Assembly (NCBI GenBank): GCA_028684935.1
Contig: JAQUEX010000007.1
Coordinates: 1-38,099, forward strand
DNA: 38,099 nt
Direction: 5' to 3'
Source: Kiritimatiellia bacterium
GTDB taxonomy: Bacteria > Verrucomicrobiota > Kiritimatiellia > RFP12 > UBA1067
Under the pieces are notes generated by a model. That model made no database searches. It was not told where the DNA came from and saw only the letters and a program-made list of their open reading frames with translations. The position numbers and the translations under genes are program-made. This document shows, one piece after another, positions 9,202-18,149 of this stretch (the stretch's first letter is position 1; every line of letters begins with the position of its first letter).

Positions 9202-10018
9202 CAAGGGCAGCCGCGATCAGCAATGAGCCGGCCAGCAGGCCGGCAGCGCTGGCTTCTTCCCTGAACAGGCCGAGTGACACCACGACGCCCAGCGGAATTT
9301 TGAGGTTGTTCATGACGGCGAGCACGCCGCCCGGTACGCGCCGCGCGCCGCGGTTCCAGAAGAGATAACTCACGCCCGAAACCACTACGCCCAGATAGAG
9401 CAGAACGGCGGCCTGACGCATCGTGGGCACGGGCGCGGCAATCAGGGCGTCGCGCAGGCCGAACGGGAACAGGGCCGCAAAACCGCCCAGATAGAGCCAG
9501 AAACAAACGCGGTGGTCCGCCGGCGGGTGCGGCATGCGGGCCATCACTTCCCGGTAGGCGAGCTGGCCCAAGGCAAAACAGAGGTTGGAGACCTCGACCA
9601 ACAGAAAGCCGATCAACGGCGCTTCGGAGGAGACGCCACGCCAGACAATCACGCCGGCCCCGCCTACCGCCAGCAGCGCGGCCGCCAGGTTGGTGAGACA
9701 GAAGCGGCGCGCGATCAGATCGCTGGCGGCCGCGACATAGACCGGCGTCATGACGGTGAAAAGCGCCACTTCGTGCGATTTCAGGTAACGGTAACTCGTC
9801 ATGTACGCCAACGACATGAGACCGAATTGAAGCGCGCCCACCGCCGCAAGCGCCACGCCGCTGCGCACCGGCACGCGTGCGGCAAACGGCAAGAAAAGCA
9901 GGACGGCGATCGCCAAGCGGACCGCGGCCAGCCAAGCTGGCGGCAGGCCGGTCAGCAGGTTGCCGATCAGGCCGAACGAAAAACTCCAGATCAGAGAGGC
10001 TGCGACGAGGAAAAACAT
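9134..10018 (-). CDS. EamA/DMT-family transporter
   Basis: About ten hydrophobic helices from MFFLVAASLIWSFSFGLIGNLL; internal EamA repeats. C-terminus overlaps the convergent GT4 gene. Confidence 0.82.
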   Translation of the reverse strand: MFFLVAASLIWSFSFGLIGNLLTGLPPAWLAAVRLAIAVLLFLPFAARVPVRSGVALAAVGALQFGLMSLAYMTSYRYLKSHEVALFTVMTPVYVAAASDLIARRFCLTNLAAALLAVGGAGVIVWRGVSSEAPLIGFLLVEVSNLCFALGQLAYREVMARMPHPPADHRVCFWLYLGGFAALFPFGLRDALIAAPVPTMRQAAVLLYLGVVVSGVSYLFWNRGARRVPGGVLAVMNNLKIPLGVVVSLGLFREEASAAGLLAGSLLIAAALVTALQPRWAARRTPRDTPAPRG

Positions 10019-10079
10019 CGGGCGTATCGTAGCACCTCGGCCTGTCACCTGAGAACCGTAAAGTGCCGCCGTATTCTGG

Positions 10080-10108
10080 TTGTGCGCCGGAGGGCTCTTT
10101 TCTATAAT
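10080..10108 (+). promoter_or_regulatory. Sigma70-like promoter for argF
   Basis: TTGTGC - 17 nt - TATAAT, SD GGAG upstream of ATG 10131. Confidence 0.6.
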
Positions 10109-10130
10109 GATGACGATTGGAGAAGTCACG

Positions 10131-11135
10131 ATGTTGAACTGGAAACCTGAATTGTACGGACGCTCGCTCTTGCGGATGGCGGATCTGACCGATGTGGAAA
10201 TGCTGGATTTGATCGACCTGGCCGTTGCGCTCAAAGCGAGGCGGCGCGCGGGCATCCGCGGCGATTTGCTCAGGCGGCGGCAGGTTGCACTGATTTTCGA
10301 AAAAAGCTCGACCCGAACGCGCAATTCCGCCTCGGTCGCGATCCGCGACGAGGGCGGTTCGGCGGAATACCTGACCAAGAGCGACATCCATTTGGGCGCC
10401 AAAGAATCGGTGAAGGACACCGCCCGCGTGCTGGGGCGGATTTTCGACGGCATCCTGTTTCGCGGCTTTTCGCAGGCGACAGTCGACACGCTGGCGCGGT
10501 ACGCCGGCGTGCCGGTCTGGAACGGCCTGACCGATGAGTTCCACCCGACGCAGATTCTCGCCGACCTGATGACGATCCAGGAGACCTTTGGAAGGCTGAA
10601 GGGCATCAAGCTGGCGTATGTGGGAGACGGCCGAAACAACGTGGCGAACTCGCTGATGCTCGGCTGCGCCAAAGCCGGCGTCCATTATGTGAACTGCACG
10701 CCGCCCGAATTGTCGCCTGATCCGGTGCTGGTCAAAGAGGCGGTGGATGTCGCATCGCGCAACGGCGTGACGGTCGAGATCGTCAATGATCCCAAGCGGG
10801 GCGTGGCCGGAGCCAATGTGCTTTATACCGACGTCTGGGTCTCGATGGGCGAGGAATCCAAGAAAGAGAGCCGCTTGCGCTTGCTGCGTCCCTACCAAGT
10901 GAACATGGATCTGGTCAAGGCGACCGGCAACGCGAACGGCGAGCTGATCTTCCTCCACTGCCTGCCTGCCTTTCACGACCACGAAACCGCGGTGACGGCC
11001 GAGAGCGGTGCGCTGGAGGTGACCGACGAGGTTTTCGAGGCCCCCTTCTCCAAAGTGTTTGACGAGGCCGAAAACCGCATGCACACGATCAAGGCGCTGT
11101 ACGTGTCGGCCATGGCTGACCTGTCCGCGCTGTGA
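10131..11135 (+). CDS. argF: Ornithine carbamoyltransferase
   Basis: FEKSSTRTRNSASVA, DEFHPTQILADLMTIQE, FLHCLPAFHDHE motifs; start at ATG 10131 after SD. Confidence 0.92.
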   Translation: MLNWKPELYGRSLLRMADLTDVEMLDLIDLAVALKARRRAGIRGDLLRRRQVALIFEKSSTRTRNSASVAIRDEGGSAEYLTKSDIHLGAKESVKDTARVLGRIFDGILFRGFSQATVDTLARYAGVPVWNGLTDEFHPTQILADLMTIQETFGRLKGIKLAYVGDGRNNVANSLMLGCAKAGVHYVNCTPPELSPDPVLVKEAVDVASRNGVTVEIVNDPKRGVAGANVLYTDVWVSMGEESKKESRLRLLRPYQVNMDLVKATGNANGELIFLHCLPAFHDHETAVTAESGALEVTDEVFEAPFSKVFDEAENRMHTIKALYVSAMADLSAL

Positions 11136-11162
11136 CAGGGGTGGTTCGGAGCGGGAGGTGAT

Positions 11163-12245
11163 ATGTCGAAACGATTGGCGAACATCGCATGGGAAACCTT
11201 CAGCGCATTGCCGCTGACGGAAAAGACCCCTTACTTGATGCAGCCCGACGGCGTGCCGTATCACACGCTTTTCGCGCAGCAGTTTGATTACGCGTTGCTC
11301 GACCAGCTTGCAACGCTGGCGAACGAAATCCGAGCGATCGCCAAGACCCGTGTCGGCGCGGAGTTTCTGCGTCAGCAGGTCACGCATAAGCGCGCCATGC
11401 TCTACTTTTCCCAGCCCAGCTCGCGCACCTTCCTCTCGTTTGTGTCGGCGTGCCAGATCTTGGGGGTGCAGACCGGCGAGGTGCGCGACACCGCCATCTC
11501 GTCCGAATTCAAGGGCGAGTCCCGCGAGGACTCGGTGCGCACGTTCAGCTCCTACTTCGACCTGATCATCATGCGCACGCCGGAAAAGGGGCTGGCCGAG
11601 CATATGGCCTGGGTGCTCTCGAACTCCGACCGCCCCATCCCGATCATCAATGCCGGTTCGGGGCAAGACCAGCATCCGACCCAATCGCTGCTTGACATCT
11701 ACACCCTGCTGCGCAGCTTTGAACGCGGCGGCGGATTGCGCGACAAGACCATGGTCTTCTGCGGCGACCTGTTGCGCGGCCGCACGGTGCGCTCGCTCTC
11801 GTACCTGCTGACCAACTATCCCAACATCCGCCAGATTTTCGTGGCGCCCGAGCCGCTTCAAGTGGGCACGGACGTTCTGGCAATCCTCGAGCAGAAGGGC
11901 GTGCCGTTCTTGCGGACCGATAACTTCCATGCGGCGATTCGTGAGGCCGACGCGGTCTACATGACGCGCATCCAGGACGAGTGGGACAACGCCAAAGGCG
12001 AGAGCGCCGCGATCGACACCAGCCGCTTCAAGTTCGGGCCGGCCGAGCTCGCGCTGCTGCCCCCCCGTGCCATCATTATGCATCCGCTGCCGCGGCGTGA
12101 TGAAATCGCACTCGCTGTGGACAGTGATCCGCGCGCCATGTACTGGCGGCAAATGCGTAACGGCATGTGGATCCGCACCGCCTTGATCGCCATGACCTTC
12201 GGTTGCGAAAAACGCATCCACGACTATTTCCGGCACAACCATTAA
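11163..12245 (+). CDS. pyrB: Aspartate carbamoyltransferase catalytic subunit
   Basis: QPSSRTFLSF, GSGQDQHPTQSLLDIYTL, IIMHPLPRRDEIALAVDSDPRAMYWRQMRNGMWIRTAL. Confidence 0.88.
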   Translation: MSKRLANIAWETFSALPLTEKTPYLMQPDGVPYHTLFAQQFDYALLDQLATLANEIRAIAKTRVGAEFLRQQVTHKRAMLYFSQPSSRTFLSFVSACQILGVQTGEVRDTAISSEFKGESREDSVRTFSSYFDLIIMRTPEKGLAEHMAWVLSNSDRPIPIINAGSGQDQHPTQSLLDIYTLLRSFERGGGLRDKTMVFCGDLLRGRTVRSLSYLLTNYPNIRQIFVAPEPLQVGTDVLAILEQKGVPFLRTDNFHAAIREADAVYMTRIQDEWDNAKGESAAIDTSRFKFGPAELALLPPRAIIMHPLPRRDEIALAVDSDPRAMYWRQMRNGMWIRTALIAMTFGCEKRIHDYFRHNH

Positions 12246-12269
12246 GCGGCGCGCGGCGGGCTGATTTTT

Positions 12270-13598
12270 TTGTCGGATCGTTTTTTCATGACACTTGCCT
12301 TTGCATACAGAACATGCGCACACGCTCCGCGTACGATCGCGCCTGTTGTCGCCGGCACCCTTCTGGCATGCGCGGCAGCCCTTGCCGAGGCGCCCGCCGG
12401 CCGCACGCCGGATCATGTGGTCAGCCGCTTCCGGCTCGGCCCCTTTTTCGAATACAGCGCCACGCGCGACGGCGCGACTTTCTGGGCCGTGCGGCCGTTC
12501 TATTCAAAAGTCCAAGATCCGGTGATCGACACGCGCGTGACGGATGTGGTGTGGCCGCTCAGCACCTTTCACCGCGACCGCGAGCAGGCCTGGTGGCGTT
12601 TTCTGCTGGCTTACGGTTCGGATGATGACGTCACCCGCGACGAGTCTGCATGGAAATTCGCGTTGCTTCCGCTCTGGTTCCAGGGACGCCGCAGGCTGGG
12701 CGAAGAGTACTGGGCTCTTTTCCCAATCCACGGCCACCTGCCGCATCTGGCCTTGATGGACGATGTCGACTTTACGCTGTTCCCTTTTTACTTTAATTAC
12801 GAGGTCAATGGCGTCGAACGGGTCTACACGCCCTGGCCGTTCTATTCGCGCCTGACGGAAAACCCTCACCTGCGCGAAGAAGGGGTCTTCCCGCTCTGGT
12901 GCCGGCAAGTCAACGCCAAACGCCTGACGGACCGACGCTATGCCTTCTGGCCGTTTTGGACCTCGGCAGTCTACGGGGGCGAGCGCAACCCGGGGTCGTC
13001 GTTTCTGCTCTTTCCGGTCTACGGCGAAGTCAACCGCAGCAACGAGACCCAGCGCATGGTGCTGCCTCCTTTCTTTTCCTACGCGCGCACCGATTCGGCG
13101 GAGCGTTGGCGGATGCCGTGGCCTTTTTATCAAACGCATGAGACGTGGGCGACACCCACGACAAAGCCTTCGCTGAAACGCTCCTATTGGCCGTTTTACG
13201 GAGACGTGACCGGCGACGGCGACCGCCGCTGGTATGCGGCATGGCCGCTGATGTGGCATTCAAGCTCGGAGAGCCAAAGCCGCCGAGCCGAGCGTACGCG
13301 GTTTTTCCCGTTTTACGCGCATGAGACGGTCTGCAAGACCGATAGAACCGGAACAGAGTACGAGGCTGAACGCTATACGCGCGTCTGGCCCTTCTATGCA
13401 CGGGAGTCGACACCGGAACGCACGCGGCTGCGTGTGCTGGAACTCAATTTGATCCGGTACAGCGGAGGCGTCGAACGCAACTGGGCACCCTTCTGGACGC
13501 TCTATGAACGCTTCGGCGCGCCGGACGGGACTGCGCAACATGACCTTCTTTGGGGGACGGTGAAATGGACCACCGGAACAGCAGGCAAGGACCGATGA
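12270..13598 (+). CDS. Exported W-P-F-Y repeat protein of unknown function
   Basis: Signal-like N-terminus followed by recurrent (W/F)PF(Y/W) motifs (RPFYS, FPFYF, WPFYS, WPFWT, WPFYQ, WPFYG, FPFYA, WPFYA, APFWT). Start at TTG 12270 or ATG 12288. Confidence 0.75.
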   Translation: MSDRFFMTLAFAYRTCAHAPRTIAPVVAGTLLACAAALAEAPAGRTPDHVVSRFRLGPFFEYSATRDGATFWAVRPFYSKVQDPVIDTRVTDVVWPLSTFHRDREQAWWRFLLAYGSDDDVTRDESAWKFALLPLWFQGRRRLGEEYWALFPIHGHLPHLALMDDVDFTLFPFYFNYEVNGVERVYTPWPFYSRLTENPHLREEGVFPLWCRQVNAKRLTDRRYAFWPFWTSAVYGGERNPGSSFLLFPVYGEVNRSNETQRMVLPPFFSYARTDSAERWRMPWPFYQTHETWATPTTKPSLKRSYWPFYGDVTGDGDRRWYAAWPLMWHSSSESQSRRAERTRFFPFYAHETVCKTDRTGTEYEAERYTRVWPFYARESTPERTRLRVLELNLIRYSGGVERNWAPFWTLYERFGAPDGTAQHDLLWGTVKWTTGTAGKDR

Positions 13599-13652
13599 CG
13601 TGCTTGACTTGCATAACCCCGCACAGGCTGAACGGGGTGCAGGCGCCTCGCC

Positions 13653-13681
13653 TTGCCGCTTCACGCGTTTTTTGCTACTCT
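13653..13681 (+). promoter_or_regulatory. Putative promoter for the mla operon
   Basis: TTGCCG - 17 nt - TACTCT with TGC extended -10. Confidence 0.45.
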
Positions 13682-13751
13682 TCTTGTCACTCGGTGACAC
13701 ATGGGGAATGGCTCAAGCTAAGATGGTGAAGAACGACAGAGGAGGCCTGCC

Positions 13752-14570
13752 TTGATCACGCGTGAACCGGTCTATACCGACGCGGCGGCCACGGCATGGG
13801 ACGGTCTGTGGCGCGCAGCGCTGCTGGGCCTAGCGGATATCGGCCGCGCGGGCACGCTCACGGCGCAGGCGCTGGCAGGCATGCCGCTCATGCTTCTGGC
13901 GCGCCGGCGTCGCCACGAGTGGGTGCGGCAGATGTACCAAATGGGGATCAAGAGCCTGCCGGTCATTTCGGTGGTCGGCATGTTTACCGGGATGATTCTG
14001 GGATTACAGGTCGGCCTGGAACTGCGCCGGTTCAATCAGGAGATCTATATCGGCTCGGCGGTCATGGTTTCGCTGCTGCGCGAAATGGGACCTTTCATGA
14101 CCGCGCTGATTCTGGCAGCCTGCGTCGGATCCTCGATGGCCGCGCAGATCGGCACCATGACGGTCAACGACGAGGTCGCGGCGCTGGAGATCATGTCGAT
14201 CGACCCGGTGCGTTTCCTGATGACGCCGCGCATGGCGGCGATGGTCGTCATGACGCCGCTGCTCTCCTTTTACACCTGTGTGCTGGGCGTGATCGGCGGT
14301 GGCATCGTCGGGCTTACCCAGCTCAACGTGCCGTGGGAGCAATACATCTCGATGGCGATGGACATCGCGCGGATGCGCGACCTCTATGTGGGGTTGTTCA
14401 AAGCCCTGGTTTTCGGAATTGTCATTACCGGCGTCTCCTGTTACGAAGGGTTCACCACGCGGCAAGGCGCGGTGGGGGTGGGCCAAGCCACGCGGCGTTC
14501 GGTGATCACCTCCTTCCTGCTGGTTCTGATTCTCGGTTATACCATCACGCGCATGTTTTACGACCTATGA
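13752..14570 (+). CDS. mlaE: MlaE-family ABC transporter permease (lipid asymmetry/organic solvent tolerance)
   Basis: MlaE signature REMGPFMTALILAACVGSSMAAQIGTMTVNDEVAALEIMSIDP; TTG start with AGGAGG SD. Confidence 0.92.
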   Translation: MITREPVYTDAAATAWDGLWRAALLGLADIGRAGTLTAQALAGMPLMLLARRRRHEWVRQMYQMGIKSLPVISVVGMFTGMILGLQVGLELRRFNQEIYIGSAVMVSLLREMGPFMTALILAACVGSSMAAQIGTMTVNDEVAALEIMSIDPVRFLMTPRMAAMVVMTPLLSFYTCVLGVIGGGIVGLTQLNVPWEQYISMAMDIARMRDLYVGLFKALVFGIVITGVSCYEGFTTRQGAVGVGQATRRSVITSFLLVLILGYTITRMFYDL

Positions 14571-15319
14571 TCCGTTTTGACCATGTCACCAAGCAACTGG
14601 GCGGGCGCAACGTCCTCGACGACCTCACCTTCGACATCAAGAAGGGCGAGATCTTCGCGATTGTCGGCCCGTCCGGAACCGGCAAGAGTGTGACGCTCAA
14701 GCACATGGTCAGGCTGCTCACGCCCACGCGGGGCGCGGTGTGGATTGAAGAGGTCGAGATGAGCGCTGTGAACGGCGACGATCTGGCACGCGTGCGAGAG
14801 CGGTTCGGCTACCTGTTTCAGGGCGGCGCGCTGCTGGGCTGGATGACGGTCGAGGAGAACATTGCGCTGCCGCTGCGCGAAAAAACGCGTCTGACCGAGG
14901 CACAGATTGAGGAGCGCGTGATGAAAGCGCTGCGCGCGGTCGGCCTGGAACAGGACGGAGGCAAGTATCCCAGCGAAATCTCAGGCGGTATGCAGAAGCG
15001 GGCGGGGCTGGCGCGCGCCATCGTGCGCGAGCCGGAGATCGTCCTCTACGACGAGCCGACATCGGGTCTCGATCCGGTCACCTCGCGCACGATTGACCAG
15101 TTGATTCGCCGTTTGAACGAAGAACTGGGCATCACCAGCGTGGTGGTGACGCATGACCTGCAGGGGGCTCTGCTGATTGCAGACCGAATCGCCATGTTGA
15201 CTGGCGGCCGCTTCGTGGAGGTCAGCCAGCCGAAAACATTTGTTGCCACGGACCAACCGGATGTCCGCAGTTTTCTTGATGCCCAGTTCATTTCGAAAAA
15301 GGGGCTGGAAAGCTTTTGA
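14567..15319 (+). CDS. mlaF: MlaF-type ABC transporter ATP-binding protein
   Basis: Walker A GPSGTGKS, signature SGGMQKR, Walker B IVLYDEPTSGLDP; ATGA overlap with mlaE. Confidence 0.93.
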   Translation: MIRFDHVTKQLGGRNVLDDLTFDIKKGEIFAIVGPSGTGKSVTLKHMVRLLTPTRGAVWIEEVEMSAVNGDDLARVRERFGYLFQGGALLGWMTVEENIALPLREKTRLTEAQIEERVMKALRAVGLEQDGGKYPSEISGGMQKRAGLARAIVREPEIVLYDEPTSGLDPVTSRTIDQLIRRLNEELGITSVVVTHDLQGALLIADRIAMLTGGRFVEVSQPKTFVATDQPDVRSFLDAQFISKKGLESF

Positions 15320-15378
15320 GCGCACGGTTGAAGCGTGACGCGCGCGTGATCCGACAGGGAAGGGATGGGGAGCGACGT

Positions 15379-16491
15379 ATGAGTCTGAAAAACAACAAAG
15401 AGGTCTTTTCCGAAGTGATTGTCGGCCTGTTTATGGTCGCTGTACTGGGCTTGCTGGTCTATTTCACAATCATCATATCGGGGATCGATGTTCTGAACGG
15501 CAAGAGCAAGGTGCCGGTCACCGTGCGGTTTCACGATGTCGGCGGGCTCAAGGTGCGCGATTCGGTGATCTTGCGCGGCATGACGGTGGGATCGGTCAAT
15601 GACATGCGTCTGGAAAACAGCGGCGTGCGCGTGACGCTGCTGCTCGAAAGCGGTGTGCGCTTCAAAGAAGGGTACCGGATCTCGGTCAACACAGGCTCGC
15701 TGCTGGGCGGCAATTTTCTGCTGATCGAGGAGGGGAAGGGCGCCGAGATACCGCGCGGGACTGACCTGCACGGAGAGACGCCGACCAACTGGATGCGCGA
15801 TCTGGGCGAGATCGTGGCCAACCTGCGCGAGGCGACCGAAGGGGGGCACCTGAAAAACATCCTGACCAATCTGGACGCGACGGTCGTCTCGATCAAGGAC
15901 GCGGTCGCGCGTGTCGAGCAGGGGAAAGGCACGCTCGGGAAACTTTTCTCCGAGGACATGACGCTTTATAACGACCTGTCGAACGCGGTCGCGAGCCTGC
16001 GTTCCGTAGCGGTCAAGGTCGACAGCGGCGAAAATTCATTGGGGCGCCTGATTAACGACGACGGCAACGTCTACACGAACCTCAGCGCCTCGGTCGCGAA
16101 TCTGAAAGCCATTTCCGACCGGCTTGAAAAAGGCGAGGGCACGCTCGGCCGGCTGCTCTCCTCGGACGATACGGTTTACACCGACCTGCAGGCGGCCGTG
16201 GAAAATCTGAAAAAGGTCTCGGCTCGTCTGGAGAACGGCGAGGGTTCCCTGGCCAAGCTGCTCAAAGACGATAACGCGGTCTACAACGACTTGCAGGCGA
16301 CGGTTGCCAACCTGAAAGAGGTGACCGACCGGCTCGTTCAAGGCGAGGGCACGCTCGGGAAACTGTCCAAAGAGGATGAACTCTACACCGATGTCCAGGG
16401 CCTGATCAAAGACGTGCGTCAAACCGTCGACAATTTCCGCGACACCACGCCGATCAGCGCCTTCGCCAGCCTGCTCATGGGCGGACTGTAA
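15379..16491 (+). CDS. mlaD: MlaD/MCE-family protein with C-terminal 35-aa repeats
   Basis: N-terminal TM then MCE domain (VTVRFHDVGGLKVRDSVILRGMTVGSV); start at ATG 15379 with GGGGAG SD (alternative TTG 15316). Confidence 0.88.
   Translation: MSLKNNKEVFSEVIVGLFMVAVLGLLVYFTIIISGIDVLNGKSKVPVTVRFHDVGGLKVRDSVILRGMTVGSVNDMRLENSGVRVTLLLESGVRFKEGYRISVNTGSLLGGNFLLIEEGKGAEIPRGTDLHGETPTNWMRDLGEIVANLREATEGGHLKNILTNLDATVVSIKDAVARVEQGKGTLGKLFSEDMTLYNDLSNAVASLRSVAVKVDSGENSLGRLINDDGNVYTNLSASVANLKAISDRLEKGEGTLGRLLSSDDTVYTDLQAAVENLKKVSARLENGEGSLAKLLKDDNAVYNDLQATVANLKEVTDRLVQGEGTLGKLSKEDELYTDVQGLIKDVRQTVDNFRDTTPISAFASLLMGGL
15883..16404 (+). repeat. Five tandem 35-aa (105-bp) repeats inside mlaD
   Basis: Copies such as VANLKAISDRLEKGEGTLGRLLSSDDTVYTDLQAA / VENLKKVSARLENGEGSLAKLLKDDNAVYNDLQAT; last copy about 34 aa. 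Confidence 0.85.
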
Positions 16492-16494
16492 AGT

Positions 16495-16550
16495 TGGAGT
16501 GCGGGAGCTTGCTCCCGCTTTCCAAAGCGGCGGCTAGCCGCCGCACTCCA
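16495..16550. repeat. 56-bp double-hairpin extragenic palindrome (REP-like)
   Basis: TGGAGT-[GCGGGAGC TT GCTCCCGC]-TTTCCAAA-[GCGGCGGC TA GCCGCCGC]-ACTCCA: 6-bp terminal inverted repeat bounding two perfect 8-bp hairpins. Confidence 0.85.
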
Positions 16551-16568
16551 TACTGCGCGTGCACGGTT

Positions 16569-16955
16569 TCACCGAGACAGGTGAAGAACCCCGAAGTAAC
16601 CCACAGCAAAAAAGAGCGTACAGCCGATCACGGTCACCAAAAAATAGCCGGCGGCGTGCAGATATTGGGCGCCTTGAAGAAATTGGAATGTCTCGTGCGT
16701 AAACGTTGACATCGTCGTGAATCCGCCGCACAGTCCGGATGCCAACAGAAGACGCTGGTTCGGCGACAGGACATTCGTCGCAGAGGCAAACGCCGCGACG
16801 AGGCCAAGAAAGAGACAGCCGCCGAGGTTGGCCCACAGGGTGCCATGAGGAAAGGTGCCGGAAACACGCTGACCCAGCAGGCTGAGGGCATAGCGCAACA
16901 TCGAGCCGACGAAGCCGCCACAGCCGACCGTAAGAAATGAAAGTGTGAGTTGCAT
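16569..16955 (-). CDS. crcB: Fluoride channel CrcB/Fluc
   Basis: GCGGFVGSMLRYALS, GTLWANLGGCLFLG, GLCGGFTTMSTFTHE motifs; four TM segments. Confidence 0.92.
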   Translation of the reverse strand: MQLTLSFLTVGCGGFVGSMLRYALSLLGQRVSGTFPHGTLWANLGGCLFLGLVAAFASATNVLSPNQRLLLASGLCGGFTTMSTFTHETFQFLQGAQYLHAAGYFLVTVIGCTLFFAVGYFGVLHLSR

Positions 16956-16993
16956 GGGGAAATAGCGAGATGTTCTGTCTTTGTGGGCGGGTT

Positions 16994-17021
16994 ATTATAA
17001 CGCCTCCGATGAGTTCGTCAA
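16994..17021 (-). promoter_or_regulatory. Sigma70-like promoter for crcB
   Basis: Minus strand TTGACG - 16 nt - TATAAT. Confidence 0.65.
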
Positions 17022-17081
17022 CAAATCCACTCAAACCTTTGAGTTCTTGGTTCCCTGCATTCGGTTTGCTATGCTGGCCCT

Positions 17082-18149
17082 ATGTCTGAGCCCGCACAGT
17101 CCGATGCGTTCTGTCTGGCCCCGTTGCGCGGGGTCACGGTCAGGACTTTCCGTAACCTGCACGCACTGTGGTTTACACCGCCAGACTGCGCGGTGGCACC
17201 GTTCATCCCGACCTTTGCGGGCGAGAAAATTAAGCCGCTGCTGCTGAAGGATGTTGATCCCGAACTGGGGCAGGCCGTGCCGGTCGTGCCCCAGGTCATC
17301 GGCAAGGATCCCGCCCAGTTGCGCACGTTGTTGCGTGCGTTCAAGGCGATGGGGTATGACTGTGCCGACCTCAATGCGGGTTGCCCGTATCCGTTTATCG
17401 TCAAGAAAGGGCGCGGCGCCGGCCTGATGCGGGATGAAACGTCTTTCGCGCGTATGCTGGAAGCCGGCTGCGAAGAAATGCCGCATGGCTTTTCGGTGAA
17501 GGTCCGGCTGGGTATCGACCGGTCGGATTTGTTGGCGGCGCGCATGGCGCTGATCAACAGTTTTCCGTTGCGGGAGGTCACGATTCATGCGCGCACGGCG
17601 CGGCAGATGTACGAGGGTGCTGTCGATCTTCAGGCGTTTACCACAGCGTTGGAGGCATGCCGTCACCCGGTCGTTTACAATGGCGACCTGCGCACGCGCG
17701 CGGACTTCCTGCTGCTCAAAATGCGCTTGCCGCAGATCACGCGCTGGATGGTCGGACGCGCCGCCGCCGTCGACCCGTTCGTCTTTGCGCGCCTGACCTC
17801 GGAGATGCCGCCGCCGCGTGACCCGGTTCGTCTCAAGGGTTTTCTGGATGATTACCTCGCCGCCTGCGAGGAGGAGTTATACGGGCCGGTCTCGGTATTG
17901 GGACGCATGAAAGAGCTGTGGAGTTATCTGCATCAGTCGCTGGCGGACGGCGAACGGATCTGGAAAGGGGTGCGCGTATGCCGCGCGCTGCATGAGTATC
18001 GGCGCGTGGTGGACGCGGTATTCGCGTCGTTCCCGGGGTTTGTGTCGGACGTGGCTTTGCGCGGCCTGCACCCGGACGGAAACGACTCGACCTGTTTCTT
18101 GATCGAGGTGCCGCATGAAGGTTGCGATGATCACCATGAAAGGCCATGA
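17082..18149 (+). CDS. dus: tRNA-dihydrouridine synthase
   Basis: LAPLRGVT N-terminus, ADLNAGCPYPF, KVRLGID, VTIHARTARQMYEG, VVYNGDL motifs. Confidence 0.85.
   Translation: MSEPAQSDAFCLAPLRGVTVRTFRNLHALWFTPPDCAVAPFIPTFAGEKIKPLLLKDVDPELGQAVPVVPQVIGKDPAQLRTLLRAFKAMGYDCADLNAGCPYPFIVKKGRGAGLMRDETSFARMLEAGCEEMPHGFSVKVRLGIDRSDLLAARMALINSFPLREVTIHARTARQMYEGAVDLQAFTTALEACRHPVVYNGDLRTRADFLLLKMRLPQITRWMVGRAAAVDPFVFARLTSEMPPPRDPVRLKGFLDDYLAACEEELYGPVSVLGRMKELWSYLHQSLADGERIWKGVRVCRALHEYRRVVDAVFASFPGFVSDVALRGLHPDGNDSTCFLIEVPHEGCDDHHERP

Noticed and set aside
8928-12416. 1162-aa minus-strand ORF
   Set aside because: Runs antisense to argF, pyrB and part of GT4, which have clear family motifs; composition is the Arg/His/Gly/Ala-rich pattern typical of GC-rich antisense frames.
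16494-16709. 71-aa ORF starting MECGSLLPLSKAAASRRTP
   Set aside because: Translation of the extragenic double-hairpin element running antisense into crcB; treated as a repeat, not a gene.
16956-17081. Possible fluoride riboswitch upstream of crcB
   Set aside because: The leader does not show the conserved pseudoknot-forming motif and the predicted leader is too short.
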